Shown: positions 24,985-34,417, counted from the first letter of the stretch. The stretch: DNA of 64,000 bases from Microthrix sp041394405 (GCA_041394405.1 JAWKIF010000006.1:496001-560000), one strand, 5' to 3'. Notes: a model not told the origin generated them from the sequence alone. Program-made: numbers and translations.

Positions 24985-24990
24985 TACGGT
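24985..24990 (+). promoter_or_regulatory. -10 element of the PLP-lyase gene (leaderless-type)
   Basis: TACGGT ends eight bases before the ATG at 24999. A GGAGGGG further upstream is too far away to act as a Shine-Dalgarno. Confidence 0.45.
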
Positions 24991-24998
24991 CACGGGCC

Positions 24999-26384
24999 AT
25001 GAGCGCCTACCCCTACGCCGACCGTTTTCCCATCAACCGCACGCTGCCCGACCATGGCCGCCCGCCGCGGGAGATCCTCGACGAACTCCGGGCCCTGGCC
25101 ACCGAGGAGGACGCCTCCTGGGAGTCGGGCAAATGTTCGGGCACCATGTATTGCGGTGACCACGACCACTACGAATTCCTCACCGAGGCCTTCGGGATGT
25201 TCGCCCACGTGAACGCCCTCCAGCGCGACATCTGCCCCTCGGCTACCCGCTTTGAGGGCGAGATCATCGCCATGACCCTGGACCTGTTCCATGCCGAGGC
25301 CGTCACCGACACCACCCCGGCCGGCATCGTCACCTCGGGCGGCACCGCCAGCATCGCCCACGCCATGTTGGCCTACCGCGAGGCTGGGCGGGCCAGGGGC
25401 ATCACCAACCCCAACATCGTCAAGCCCGAGACGGCCCACCCGGCCTTCTCCAAGGCGGCCCACCTCTTCGGCATGGAACTGCGCGTGGTGCCCGTCGACC
25501 CCGAGAGCACCAAGGCCGACGTCGCCGCACTGGCTGCCGCGATCGATGAGAACACCGTGGTGATCGTCGGCTCGGCATGCAACTACGGCTACGGCACGAT
25601 CGACCCCATCGGCGAGATGTCCGACCTGGCGCTGGAACGCGGCGTGGGTCTGCACGTGGACGGTTGCCTGGGCGGCTTCATCCTGCCGTTCGGCCAGGAA
25701 CTCGGCTACGACATCGAGGTGTTCGACTACCGCGTGCCCGGCGTCACCTCCATCAGCTCGGACACCCACAAGTACGGCTACGGGTTGAAGGGTTCCTCGG
25801 TGGTGACCTTCCGCGACAGCGCCCTTCGGGCCGGGCAGTACTTCTACGAAACCGAGTGGACGGGCGGGAAGTACTGTTCACCGTCCATGGACGGATCGCG
25901 CAGCGGCGGGCTGCTGGCCGCCACCTGGGCGTCCATGGTGAAGCTGGGCCGCGACGGATACCTGGGCTACGCGAAGCAGATCTTCGAGACGGCCGACGCC
26001 ATGGTCGCTGCAGTCCGGTCGCATCCCGAACTGAAGCTGATGGGCGATCCCACCTTCGTGTTCAGCTTCCGGTCGGATGACTTCGACGTGTACCACGTCA
26101 ACGACTTCATGAAGCTGCGAGGCTGGCGCTTCAACGGGCAGCAGTATCCCAACGCGCTCCACATGGCCGTGACACGCCCCCAGACCCAGCCGGGCGTCGC
26201 CGAGGAATTCGCCGCCGACCTGGCCGAGGCCGTCGCCTACGCCAAGGAACACGCCGACGAGGAACCGGGAAGCGCCGCCATCTACGGCGGCATTCCGGGC
26301 GGCATGACCAGCGATGCTGACGCCTTCATCCGCGACATCATGGCCCAGATGATGGATGAGCAGCAGGGCGTACCCGCCCCGTGA
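24999..26384 (+). CDS. PLP-dependent group II decarboxylase family, sphingosine-1-phosphate-lyase-like
   Basis: The 461-residue protein has the fold-type I layout of group II decarboxylases. The PLP lysine lies in SSDTHKYGYGLKGSS (about residues 251-265), a motif closest to sphingosine-1-phosphate lyases, in which the lysine is preceded by T-H. Other landmarks are GIVTSGGTASIAHAML (cofactor phosphate), the AHPAFSKAA helix and HVDGCLGGF. It lacks the N-terminal membrane helix of eukaryotic lyases. Cleavage of a phosphorylated long-chain base is the likeliest reaction, but amino-acid decarboxylation cannot be excluded. Confidence 0.84.
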   Translation: MSAYPYADRFPINRTLPDHGRPPREILDELRALATEEDASWESGKCSGTMYCGDHDHYEFLTEAFGMFAHVNALQRDICPSATRFEGEIIAMTLDLFHAEAVTDTTPAGIVTSGGTASIAHAMLAYREAGRARGITNPNIVKPETAHPAFSKAAHLFGMELRVVPVDPESTKADVAALAAAIDENTVVIVGSACNYGYGTIDPIGEMSDLALERGVGLHVDGCLGGFILPFGQELGYDIEVFDYRVPGVTSISSDTHKYGYGLKGSSVVTFRDSALRAGQYFYETEWTGGKYCSPSMDGSRSGGLLAATWASMVKLGRDGYLGYAKQIFETADAMVAAVRSHPELKLMGDPTFVFSFRSDDFDVYHVNDFMKLRGWRFNGQQYPNALHMAVTRPQTQPGVAEEFAADLAEAVAYAKEHADEEPGSAAIYGGIPGGMTSDADAFIRDIMAQMMDEQQGVPAP

Positions 26385-26427
26385 GCCACGGTGCCGGACG
26401 CACCCACCGCGCGACGGCGATCGGTCG

Positions 26428-28017
26428 GTGAAACGGCCAACCTTGGCGCATTCCGGTGGGGCGGTGGGCGTGGGGATCGACGTCGGGTCCAGCAACGTCA
26501 AGGCGGTTGCGGTGGATGCCAGCGGCACGGTGCTGGCCAGCCGGCGCCGGCGGCTGTTCACGAGGGACGCGCCTCCGGTCAGCGAACAAGACCCGGAGGT
26601 TCTGTGGGAAGCGGTCGTGGACTGCCTCGCCGGGCTGGCCGCCGGCCTGGGTTCCGCCACATCCAACGCTCCGCCGGAAGTGGCGATCGGAGTGGCTAGC
26701 CAGTACTCCTCCACCGTCGCCGTTGCGGCCGACGGCACTCCCGCAGGTCCGCTGTTGATGTGGCGCGATACCCGAGGAACCGAGGCGTGCCACGCGCTGT
26801 TGGCCACGCCGGGCAACTTCGAGCTGTGGCAGGAACGCCACGGCATCCCACCGATTGGTGGGGGACTCAGCCTGGGTCACGTGCTGCATCTCAGCGCCGA
26901 GGACCCGCACGGCGACACCCGGTTCGTGGAGGTCATGGACTACATCACTGCCCGGCTCACCGGCGCAGTGACGGCCACGCGCCACACCATGTTCACCAGC
27001 CAGCTGTGTGACAACCGGGCGCCGGAGGGCGGGGGGTACGACCCCGAGCTGATCGCCGCGGCCGGCTTGGACCAACGACGGCTGCCGCCGTTGGTGCCCG
27101 AGGGGCAGGTCGTTGGCACCGTGGTCCCGGTGCTGGCCGACCGATTGGGGATGGCATCGGGGTCCCGCGTGGTGGCGGGCATGAACGACACCGCCGCCGT
27201 GGCGCTGGCCACCGGCGCGGACGACGGGGCCACGATGGGCCTGGCCATCGGCACGACGGCCGTCCTGGTGTGCCGCGCTCCGGCCAAGGCCGAGGACCTC
27301 GGCCACGAGATCCTCACCATGCCCGGACCCGACGGCGGCTACCTGGTGATGGCCGAGAACGGCCTGGGCGGCCGGGTGATCGAGTTTGTCGTCGAAGCAC
27401 TGGACCGGCCGCACCCGGTAGCCGAGGGCGTCGCTCCCGCAAGCGACGAGCGCCCGCCGGGGCGCACGGCGTCGGATCGATACGCCGAGGCCGATGCGGC
27501 GCTGGCCGCCACCAGCCCGGGGGCGGGAGGCGTGCTGTGTCTGCCGTGGCTCTCGGGATCGTTGGCGCCACGCGGCAGCGGCACGGCCCGGGGCGGGTTC
27601 ATCAACTGCTCGCTCGAGACCACGCGAGCCGACCTGTTGCGGGCACCGTTCGAGGGCGTGGCCCACAACGTGGCCTGGTTGCTGGGGCACGTCGAGGCAT
27701 TCACCGGGCGGACGGTCGCCGACGTGCGCCTGACGGGCGGCGGAGCAACCGTTCAGCGTTGGCCTCAGGTCATCGCCGACGTGCTGAATCGCCCGGTGCG
27801 GGTGGCGGGCGAACCATCGCTGTCGGTCGCCCGCGCAGCTGGTCTGCGGGCGCTGCAACGCACCGGCACCGACTGTGCCGACCCGGCCGATGAGTTCGAT
27901 GGCACCACGGCGTTGGCGCCCGATCCCTCGACCCGCCACATCTACGCTCGCCATCAACGGGCGTTTGAGGCTTCCTTCGAAGCGCTGGAGCCGGTTTGGC
28001 AGCAGCTCAACGGTTGA
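26428..28017 (+). CDS. FGGY-family carbohydrate kinase (xylulokinase-like)
   Basis: The 529-residue protein has the FGGY N-terminus GIDVGSSNVKAVAVD (about residues 15-29), the MWRDTRG substrate region, the GMNDTAAVALATGADD second-domain phosphate motif and LTGGGATVQRWPQVIADVL near the end. The family phosphorylates sugars such as xylulose, gluconate or ribulose; the substrate is unclear. GTG 26428 is the first start that precedes the conserved core, 43 bases after the lyase stop, so the two genes may be cotranscribed. Confidence 0.85.
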   Translation: MKRPTLAHSGGAVGVGIDVGSSNVKAVAVDASGTVLASRRRRLFTRDAPPVSEQDPEVLWEAVVDCLAGLAAGLGSATSNAPPEVAIGVASQYSSTVAVAADGTPAGPLLMWRDTRGTEACHALLATPGNFELWQERHGIPPIGGGLSLGHVLHLSAEDPHGDTRFVEVMDYITARLTGAVTATRHTMFTSQLCDNRAPEGGGYDPELIAAAGLDQRRLPPLVPEGQVVGTVVPVLADRLGMASGSRVVAGMNDTAAVALATGADDGATMGLAIGTTAVLVCRAPAKAEDLGHEILTMPGPDGGYLVMAENGLGGRVIEFVVEALDRPHPVAEGVAPASDERPPGRTASDRYAEADAALAATSPGAGGVLCLPWLSGSLAPRGSGTARGGFINCSLETTRADLLRAPFEGVAHNVAWLLGHVEAFTGRTVADVRLTGGGATVQRWPQVIADVLNRPVRVAGEPSLSVARAAGLRALQRTGTDCADPADEFDGTTALAPDPSTRHIYARHQRAFEASFEALEPVWQQLNG

Positions 28018-28047
28018 TCCGTCGGCCGGTGCCGCAGGGACGAGCGG

Positions 28048-29454
28048 TCAGGAGGGGGCGTCAGCCAGCTCCAGCAGCTCGGCCATGGCCACCTCCACCC
28101 CGTTGGCCAGCACGTCGATGTCCTCGCAGGTATCAAAGTCGCCGGTGACGCCGTAGTACACGCAGCCGTCGTAGCTGAACATGGCCACCCCGATGCGTAC
28201 CTGCTCGGCCAAGGGAACGTAGGGGTACACCTCGGTCATGCGGCATCCGGCCGAGTACAGCGGCAGCTGCGGGCCGGGCACGTTGGTGGTCACCGTGTTC
28301 ACGTTTCGTTGGGCGGCGCGAGCGAAGGCCCGCTCACCCAAGGCCAACAGCATGGGTGGGGTGAACTCGGCCATCGAGGTGAGCGCCTCGCCGGCCAACG
28401 CCTGATTGGATTCCTTGAGCCCCTCCATCTGAGCGCACACCGCCGCCAGCGCATCGGCTGGGTCCTCCAGCATCACCGGCAGCTCGGCGAACATGGCCGA
28501 CACCTGGTTGTCCATGGTGCCGTCGCCGTGGGCCGCCTCGCCGTCCGAGCGAGGTCGTACCGAGACCGGCACCAGGGTGCGAACCACCCGATCGGTGGAC
28601 TCGCCCCGGCTCTCCAACAGGGCCCGAAACCCGCGCGTGATGGTGGTCAGGATCACGTCGTTGAACGATCCGCCCAGGGCCTTGCGGACGCGTTTGATGT
28701 CGTCGACGTCGACCGAGGTCCACACGTACCGGCGATGTGGCCCGATGGGCCCGTTGATGGAGCTGAGCGGGGTGGGGGGCAGAATGCCCGCCATGGACGT
28801 GAGGCCGCTGGCCACCTCCGACAGGTTTTCGATGGCCTGACGAGGCACCCGGGTGGCGGCCCGCAGCGCACGGAGTTGCTCGTAGGGGCTGCGCACCAGG
28901 TCGCCCACCGCCTCGCCCGCCAACTCCAGCTCGCTGGGAGGGGCCTTCGGGCTCCACTCCGAGGGTTGGGGTTTGGGCACCTCCGGGCTGATGTCCAGCA
29001 CGGTGGAGAGCAATTCGGCGCCCGAGACGCCGTCCACCATGGCATGGTGCACCTTGGAGATGATGGCCCATTGACCGTCCTCCAGCCCCTCCACCACCCA
29101 CATCTCCCACAGCGGACGGGATCGGTCCAACTGCTGGCTCATGACCCGGGCAACCAAGAGGCGCAGCTGTTCGCGGCCCCCGGGGGTGGGCAGCGCCGTG
29201 TGGCGCATGTGATAGTCCAGGTTGAAGTGCGGGTCGTCGGTCCAGACGGGCCGACCCAGGTTGAGTGGCACGAAGCGGGCCACCTGGCGGTAGCGGGGAA
29301 TCTGGTCCAGCTTGCCCTCCACGATGCCCCGCACCAGCTGGAACTCGGGCGCGGGTCCCTCGAAGATGGAGGTGGAGCCGATGTGCATGGGGGCGTAGTC
29401 GTTCTCCAGGTGGAGAAAGGCCGAATCCAGCGGGCTCAGTCGGTCGGTCGCCAT
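28048..29454 (-). CDS. Wax ester synthase/diacylglycerol acyltransferase (WS/DGAT)
   Basis: The 468-residue protein begins with DRLSPLDSAFLHLEN, typical of bacterial WS/DGAT, and has the catalytic HHxxxDG motif (HHAMVDG, H136 to G142). The second conserved motif, PLYSAGCRMTEVYPYVPL, follows late in the protein. It would make triacylglycerol or wax ester from acyl-CoA at the membrane, storage lipids known in lipid-accumulating actinobacteria. It lies 24 bases downstream of the rhomboid gene, likely in the same operon. Confidence 0.93.
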   Translation of the reverse strand: MATDRLSPLDSAFLHLENDYAPMHIGSTSIFEGPAPEFQLVRGIVEGKLDQIPRYRQVARFVPLNLGRPVWTDDPHFNLDYHMRHTALPTPGGREQLRLLVARVMSQQLDRSRPLWEMWVVEGLEDGQWAIISKVHHAMVDGVSGAELLSTVLDISPEVPKPQPSEWSPKAPPSELELAGEAVGDLVRSPYEQLRALRAATRVPRQAIENLSEVASGLTSMAGILPPTPLSSINGPIGPHRRYVWTSVDVDDIKRVRKALGGSFNDVILTTITRGFRALLESRGESTDRVVRTLVPVSVRPRSDGEAAHGDGTMDNQVSAMFAELPVMLEDPADALAAVCAQMEGLKESNQALAGEALTSMAEFTPPMLLALGERAFARAAQRNVNTVTTNVPGPQLPLYSAGCRMTEVYPYVPLAEQVRIGVAMFSYDGCVYYGVTGDFDTCEDIDVLANGVEVAMAELLELADAPS

Positions 29455-29478
29455 GGTGCCCTCACGCTCTCCAAGTGG

Positions 29479-30153
29479 TCAGGAGGCTCGACCTCCCCCG
29501 GCCGCCTCGTCGCCAGCATAGAGCGCGTTGTCCGGCTCCTCGCCGCCTCGGCGATGCAACAGCCACGCGGCACCGATGCCGCTGAGCGCCCCAAACAGGT
29601 GGCCCGAGAACGACACGCCGTTGCGCGGGATCAGGCCCCAAAGGAGGGACCCGTAGAACAACGCAATCACGCCGGCCCCCATGATCCAGGTGACCCGCCG
29701 GGCAATGAAGCCCCGGGCAAGCAGGTAGGTGAGGTACCCGAACACGAGCCCGCTGGCGCCCACCTGCAACGAGTTGGGCGATCCGAACAGCCACATGCCC
29801 GCCCCGCTGCCCGCCATGACGATGGCGGTCACCAGCGCGTACTGGCGCAGCCCCGAGTAGGCCACTGCGCCACCCAGCACCAGAAACGGCAGGGTGTTGG
29901 CCATGAGATGGCCGAACCCGGCGTGAAGGAACGGGGCGAACAGCACTCCGTCCAATCCGGCGAGTTGGCGTGGGAGCACCCCGAAGCGATCGAGGCGCCC
30001 GTCGAGGGGGACGTCCACGATCTCGACGGTCCACATTCCGATGAGCAGCACCACGACCGGGGCAAGTGGCCGCAACCAGGGCGGGATCTCGTCGAGACGG
30101 TCGGACAACGCAGCCGCCGGCCCGTCGTCGGCCTGGGATGGGTCGGAACTCAT
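29479..30153 (-). CDS. Rhomboid intramembrane serine protease
   Basis: The 224-residue protein has about six membrane helices. The rhomboid motifs are present: HLMANT (82-87), GASGLVFG with the nucleophile Ser134, and HLFG with the catalytic His185. The ATG at 30153 is taken because it starts a hydrophilic 25-residue N-terminus; in-frame starts upstream lack support. It cuts within membrane segments. The C-terminus is Gly/Glu-rich. It is divergent from the antiporter operon. Confidence 0.92.
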   Translation of the reverse strand: MSSDPSQADDGPAAALSDRLDEIPPWLRPLAPVVVLLIGMWTVEIVDVPLDGRLDRFGVLPRQLAGLDGVLFAPFLHAGFGHLMANTLPFLVLGGAVAYSGLRQYALVTAIVMAGSGAGMWLFGSPNSLQVGASGLVFGYLTYLLARGFIARRVTWIMGAGVIALFYGSLLWGLIPRNGVSFSGHLFGALSGIGAAWLLHRRGGEEPDNALYAGDEAAGGGRAS

Positions 30154-30202
30154 CGATCCAGTGTGCCAGGAGTGGGCCGCCCGCCGTCGGAGTCCTCCGT
30201 CG

Positions 30203-30208
30203 TACACT
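30203..30208 (+). promoter_or_regulatory. -10 element of the antiporter operon (leaderless-type)
   Basis: TACACT ends seven bases before the ATG at 30216. Confidence 0.5.
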
Positions 30209-30215
30209 GCCCGTC

Positions 30216-30698
30216 ATGGGACGTGTGTCGGAACGTGAACTGCCGGGGGTTGGCGCTCGCTTCGACCTGGCCACCAGCGACGGCGATCAGCTGGGGGTGG
30301 TGGTGCACCGCAGCGGACGACGCGATCTCGCCGTCTACGACGAGGCCGATCCCGACGCCTGCCGGGCCGTGGTGCGGTTGGAGGAGGCCGAGGCCCGCGA
30401 CCTGGCGGAGCTGCTCGGCGGCAGCCGCATCTCCGAGGCGGTCGCCAAGCTGCGCCACGACGTGGCGGGACTCACCCTGGAGTGGGTGGAGGTGCTCGAC
30501 GGCGCCCCCTGGGCCGGCCGGAGCATCGGCGAGGTTGAGGTTCGCACCGAGACCGGCGTGTCCATCGTGGCCCTGGTGCACGATGGGGATGCCCGGCCCT
30601 CACCCGGCCCGGACGACCGATTTGAGGTGGGCACCACCGTCATCGCCATGGGGATGGCAGAGGGCCTCGAGCAGCTTGCCGAACGACTGAGCGGCTGA
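30216..30698 (+). CDS. TrkA-C/KhtT-like regulatory subunit of a cation/proton antiporter
   Basis: The 160-residue cytoplasmic protein has an N-terminal domain (about 1-75) and a TrkA-C (RCK C-terminal) domain at about 85-155, with GRSIGEVEVRTETGVSIVALV and FEVGTTVIAMG. This is the two-part layout of KhtT/YhaT, which gates the KhtU/YhaU potassium/proton antiporter in response to ligands such as cyclic di-AMP. The CPA2 transporter gene follows after nine bases, so the pairing is well supported by context. Confidence 0.88.
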   Translation: MGRVSERELPGVGARFDLATSDGDQLGVVVHRSGRRDLAVYDEADPDACRAVVRLEEAEARDLAELLGGSRISEAVAKLRHDVAGLTLEWVEVLDGAPWAGRSIGEVEVRTETGVSIVALVHDGDARPSPGPDDRFEVGTTVIAMGMAEGLEQLAERLSG

Positions 30699-30707
30699 GG
30701 GGCCCGC

Positions 30708-31925
30708 GTGCCGATGCTGGCGGCCGGCAGCGCCGAGATCGCTCTTGCATTCGTCGAGTTGGGCGCCATCATCCTGGGCCTGGCGGCCCTGGCCCGGCTG
30801 TCGCACCGCGTGGGTCTCAGCCCCATTCCGGCCTATCTCGCAGCGGGTCTGCTGTTCGGGGAGGGTGGCGTTGCCCAGATCAGCCGGGCAGATGACTTCA
30901 TCGGCCTGGCGTCCGAGATCGGTGTGCTCCTGTTGCTGTTCACGCTGGGGCTGGAATACACCGGCGCCGAGCTGACCGCCGGGCTGCGATCCGGCTGGCG
31001 GGCCGGAGGTGCCGACCTGGCCCTCAACTTCACCCCGGGCTTCGTCGCCGGGCTCTTGCTGGGCTGGGGCCCGCTGGGCGCGCTGATGCTCGGAGGCATC
31101 ACCTACATCTCGTCGTCCGGGGTGGTGTCCAAGCTGCTCGTGGACCTGGACCGCATGGCCAACCGAGAGACCCCGGCGGTGCTGACCGTGCTGGTCTTCG
31201 AGGACCTCGTGATGGCCGCGTACCTGCCCGTCCTGGGCGTGTTGCTGGTGGGCGGCTCGGTGCTGTCGGGTGCGATCTCGGTCGGGGTGGCCCTGGCGGT
31301 GACGGCCGTCGTGTTGTTGGTGGCGGTGCGTTTCGGCGGCCCCATCAGCACGCTCATGGCCGCCCGCTCGGACGAGGCGCTGCTGCTCAGCGTGATGGGG
31401 CTGATCCTGGTGGTCGGCGGGTTGGCCCAACAGGTGCAGGTGAGCGCCGCCATCGGCGCCTTCCTGGTGGGGATCGCGTTGTCGGGCGAGGTGCGGCATC
31501 GGGCCGAGGCGCTGCTCACGCCGTTGCGCGACCTCTTCGCTGCGCTGTTCTTCGTGCTGTTCAGCCTGCGGATCGACCCGGCGGACCTGCCGCCCGTGCT
31601 GGCGACGGCAGCGGTGTTGGCGCTGGTCACCGCTGCGACGAAGATCGCCACCGGCCGCTACGCCGCCTCGCTTCTGGGCGTGGGCCCCCGGGGTCGGAAC
31701 CGGGCCGGGATGGCGCTGGTGGCCCGGGGCGAGTTCTCCATCGTCATCGCCGGGCTGGCCGCCGGCACGGTGGTGACCGAGGCGCTGGCCCCGACGGCGG
31801 CGGCGTACGTGCTGATCCTCGCCGTGCTCGGCCCGCTTCTGGCACGGCTCAACCCGGCGCCGCCCGCATGGGTGGGGCGCGTGCCCGGGTTCCGGCGGCG
31901 CGAGAGGTCCGGCGTTGCCCGCTGA
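30708..31925 (+). CDS. CPA2-family cation/proton antiporter (KhtU/KefB-like)
   Basis: The 405-residue integral membrane protein has about 12 hydrophobic segments. It shows the CPA2 features IPAYLAAGLLFGEGG, TLGLEYTGAEL and an ISSSGVVSKLL discontinuous-helix region followed by an Asp-rich FEDLVMA. It ends after the transport domain, with no fused RCK domain; regulation is supplied by the preceding KhtT-like gene. It is likely an efflux system for K+ or another monovalent cation. The GTG start has GAGGGG before it. Confidence 0.92.
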   Translation: MPMLAAGSAEIALAFVELGAIILGLAALARLSHRVGLSPIPAYLAAGLLFGEGGVAQISRADDFIGLASEIGVLLLLFTLGLEYTGAELTAGLRSGWRAGGADLALNFTPGFVAGLLLGWGPLGALMLGGITYISSSGVVSKLLVDLDRMANRETPAVLTVLVFEDLVMAAYLPVLGVLLVGGSVLSGAISVGVALAVTAVVLLVAVRFGGPISTLMAARSDEALLLSVMGLILVVGGLAQQVQVSAAIGAFLVGIALSGEVRHRAEALLTPLRDLFAALFFVLFSLRIDPADLPPVLATAAVLALVTAATKIATGRYAASLLGVGPRGRNRAGMALVARGEFSIVIAGLAAGTVVTEALAPTAAAYVLILAVLGPLLARLNPAPPAWVGRVPGFRRRERSGVAR

Positions 31926-32013
31926 CGGCGCCGCCGCGCCATGGTCTCCGAGGGAGGAACGCGACGTGGGCCGCGTCTTGACCGGTCGACGCGGCGCCGG
32001 TGAGCATGTCGCC

Positions 32014-33162
32014 ATGAGTGGACCACTGAGCGGAATCAAGATCGTCGAGATTGCCGGCATCGGCCCTGCGCCGTTTGCCGCCATGATGCTGTCCGACCTG
32101 GGGGCCGACATCGTGCGCGTGGACCGGGCGGGCAACGTCAGCGGCGGCAGCCCGGAGTTGCCCCCGGCCGACCTGCTCACCCGCGGCCGCCGGTCCATCG
32201 GCATCGACCTCAAGTCGCCCGCCGGCGTGGAACTTGTCCTCGAGTTGATCGAGCAGGCCGATGCCTTTCTGGAGGGGTTCCGCCCCGGCGTGGCCGAGCG
32301 CCTGGGGATCGGTCCCGACGAGGCGCTGGCCAGCAACCCGAGGTTGGTCTACGGCCGCATGACCGGCTGGGGCCAGGACGGGCCCTATGCGCCGACCGCC
32401 GGCCACGACATCAACTACATCGCCCTGGCCGGAGCGCTGGCGCACCTGGGTCGGGCGGACGAACAACCGACCCCGCCCATCAACCTGGTCGGCGACTTCG
32501 GCGGCGGCGGCATGCTCATGGCGCTCGGTCTCTGCGCCGCCCTGCTGGAGACGGGTCGTTCGGGTGAGGGGCAGGTGGTCGATGCCGCCATGGTGGATGG
32601 TTCGGCCAGCCTGATGACCATGATCTGGGCGTTCCAGGCGATGGGCATCTGGACCGAGGAGCGGGGCACCAACCTGCTGGACACCGGGGCCCACTTCTAC
32701 GACACCTACCGAACCTCCGACGACAAGTGGGTGTCCATCGGTTCCATCGAGCCCCAGTTCTACTCGGAGTTGCTGCGCCTGACCGGCCTCGAGGGCGAGG
32801 AGCTGCCCCACCAGATGGACAAGGCGGCATGGGCCGAGCTGAAGGAGCGCCTGCGCGGCGTGTTCGCAGCCAAGTCCCGGGATGAATGGTGCGAGATCAT
32901 GGAAGGCAGCGATGTGTGTTTTGCGCCGGTGCTCACCATGAATGAGGCCGCCCAGCACCCCCACAACGTGGCCCGAGGCACCTTTACCGAGGTGGCCGGC
33001 GTCACCCAGCCGGCGCCGGCGCCCCGCTTCAGCCGGACGCCCGGGAAGATCCGCCGCCCGCCGCCCCACGCCGGCCAGCACACCGACGAGGTGCTTGCCG
33101 AGTGGCTGGGCGCCGACGACGCGCGTACCGCGCAGCTCAGGGCCGAGGGCGCCGTCGCCTGA
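32014..33162 (+). CDS. CaiB/BaiF family CoA transferase, alpha-methylacyl-CoA racemase-like
   Basis: The 382-residue protein begins with LSGIKIVEIAGIGPAPFAAMMLSDLGAD and continues with RGRRSIGIDLKS and LVYGRMTGWGQDGP, a run typical of AMACR rather than carnitine-CoA transferases. The catalytic Asp region GHDINYIALAG and the H...LVGDFGGG segment are present. It would epimerise 2-methylacyl-CoA esters in branched-chain or sterol side-chain breakdown. The ATG at 32014 starts the conserved part; it is 88 bases after the antiporter. Confidence 0.9.
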   Translation: MSGPLSGIKIVEIAGIGPAPFAAMMLSDLGADIVRVDRAGNVSGGSPELPPADLLTRGRRSIGIDLKSPAGVELVLELIEQADAFLEGFRPGVAERLGIGPDEALASNPRLVYGRMTGWGQDGPYAPTAGHDINYIALAGALAHLGRADEQPTPPINLVGDFGGGGMLMALGLCAALLETGRSGEGQVVDAAMVDGSASLMTMIWAFQAMGIWTEERGTNLLDTGAHFYDTYRTSDDKWVSIGSIEPQFYSELLRLTGLEGEELPHQMDKAAWAELKERLRGVFAAKSRDEWCEIMEGSDVCFAPVLTMNEAAQHPHNVARGTFTEVAGVTQPAPAPRFSRTPGKIRRPPPHAGQHTDEVLAEWLGADDARTAQLRAEGAVA

Positions 33163-33185
33163 CCGACGCCGCGGTGCAGCGCGGG

Positions 33186-33191
33186 TAGCCT
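33186..33191 (+). promoter_or_regulatory. -10 element of the PIG-L gene (leaderless-type)
   Basis: TAGCCT ends eight bases before the GTG at 33200. Confidence 0.45.
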
Positions 33192-33199
33192 CGCCGACC

Positions 33200-34000
33200 G
33201 TGTCAACCCTTGTGTGCTTCCATGCCCATCCCGACGACGAGGCGATCGCCACCGGGGGCACGATGGCGCTGGCGGCCGCGGCCGGCCACCGGGTGGTGCT
33301 GGTCGTGGCGACGGACGGCGAGTTGGGCTTCACCGTGCCGGGCAGCGCCGAGACGCCGGCCGAGCTGGGCGTTCACCGCCGCGAGGAGACGGTTGCGGCC
33401 GCGGCCCTGCTGGGCGTGCATCGGGTGGAGTTCCTCGGGTACCACGACAGCGGCATGGCGGGAGAGCCCAGCAACGACGACTCGGCGTGCTTCGCCCGGG
33501 CCGACGTGGAGGATGCCGCCGGGCGGGTGGCGGCGCTGTTGCGGGAGGAGCAGGCCGACACCTTCACCATCTACGACGATCACGGCGGCTACGGCCACCC
33601 CGACCACATTGCGGTGCACACCGTGGGCACTCGGGCGGCCGAGCTGGCCGGCGTGCCCAGCGTGCTGTGGGCCACGATGAACCGGGACAGGATCCGCGAG
33701 CAGATGAAGGGCGCCGCCGACCTCATGGCCGAGCTCGACGAGGCCACGGACGGCGACCCGCCCGAGATGGACGAGGAGATGGGCAGCCCGGAGTCGCTCA
33801 TCACCCATGCCGTCGATGTGGCGTCGGTGGTGGGACTGAAGCGCCAGGCCATGGTGGCCCACGCCAGCCAGATCGGCGAGGACTCCTGGTTTCTCAAGAT
33901 GCCCGAGGACGTCTTCGCCATGGCCTTCGGCACCGAGTGGTTCGTCGATCCGGCCAGCCCCCGCCGGGATGGAGCGCCGATGGCCTCCGAGGTGCTGTGA
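33200..34000 (+). CDS. PIG-L family zinc deacetylase (MshB/Mca-like)
   Basis: The 266-residue protein begins FHAHPDDEAIATGG, the zinc motif of the GlcNAc-PI de-N-acetylase/mycothiol enzyme family, and later has YDDHGGYGHPDHIAVH, which supplies the third ligand and catalytic His. In actinobacteria such enzymes are MshB (mycothiol synthesis), Mca (mycothiol-conjugate amidase) or related antibiotic deacetylases. Sequence alone does not separate these. A small membrane protein gene follows after 22 bases. Confidence 0.88.
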   Translation: MSTLVCFHAHPDDEAIATGGTMALAAAAGHRVVLVVATDGELGFTVPGSAETPAELGVHRREETVAAAALLGVHRVEFLGYHDSGMAGEPSNDDSACFARADVEDAAGRVAALLREEQADTFTIYDDHGGYGHPDHIAVHTVGTRAAELAGVPSVLWATMNRDRIREQMKGAADLMAELDEATDGDPPEMDEEMGSPESLITHAVDVASVVGLKRQAMVAHASQIGEDSWFLKMPEDVFAMAFGTEWFVDPASPRRDGAPMASEVL

Positions 34001-34022
34001 GCCAGCTCGGCCGCCGAACCCC

Positions 34023-34397
34023 GTGACGCCAGTGGCGCTGTCGCTTCACGACCTCCATGCCGACGTCGCCTGGGTGGTCATCGTCGCCAACGCCGCCGTG
34101 GGGCTGTGGGCCCTGGGCGCCCATTGGTGGGCCCCGCTTCGGGTCCAGGCGATGTGGGCCGCCATTGTCGTGGCCGAGGTATCGATCTTCGTTCAGGTGG
34201 CGCTTGGCGTCGCCAACCTGGCCGGAAACCGGGCTCCGGGAGACGACTTCCACATCTTCTACGGGTTTGTGGCCCTGATCACGGTGGGCATCCTGTACGG
34301 CTACCGCACGCAGCTGCGAGCGTACGCCTACCTGCTGTACGGGTGGGGCAGCCTGTTTCTGATGGGGTTGTGCATCCGGGCCATGCTCCTGGCCTGA
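34023..34397 (+). CDS. Small four-helix membrane protein
   Basis: The 124-residue protein has about four hydrophobic helices with short loops and no signal peptide. A GNRAPGDDFHIFYGF loop between helices 2 and 3 is the only polar stretch. No known family is recognised. It lies just after the PIG-L gene on the same strand and converges on the amine oxidase. Confidence 0.7.
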   Translation: MTPVALSLHDLHADVAWVVIVANAAVGLWALGAHWWAPLRVQAMWAAIVVAEVSIFVQVALGVANLAGNRAPGDDFHIFYGFVALITVGILYGYRTQLRAYAYLLYGWGSLFLMGLCIRAMLLA

Positions 34398-34417
34398 GAC
34401 GCCTCGACCGGTCGCAA

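Noticed and set aside
26356..26427. Extended N-terminus of the FGGY kinase starting inside the PLP-lyase gene
   Set aside because: The extension (Arg/Pro-rich) has no similarity to the family and overlaps the lyase; the GTG at 26428 gives a normal N-terminus.
28309..30690. Long plus-strand open frame opposite WS/DGAT and rhomboid
   Set aside because: Its translation is His/Gly/Arg-rich without motifs, while the minus-strand frames encode complete enzymes with catalytic residues.
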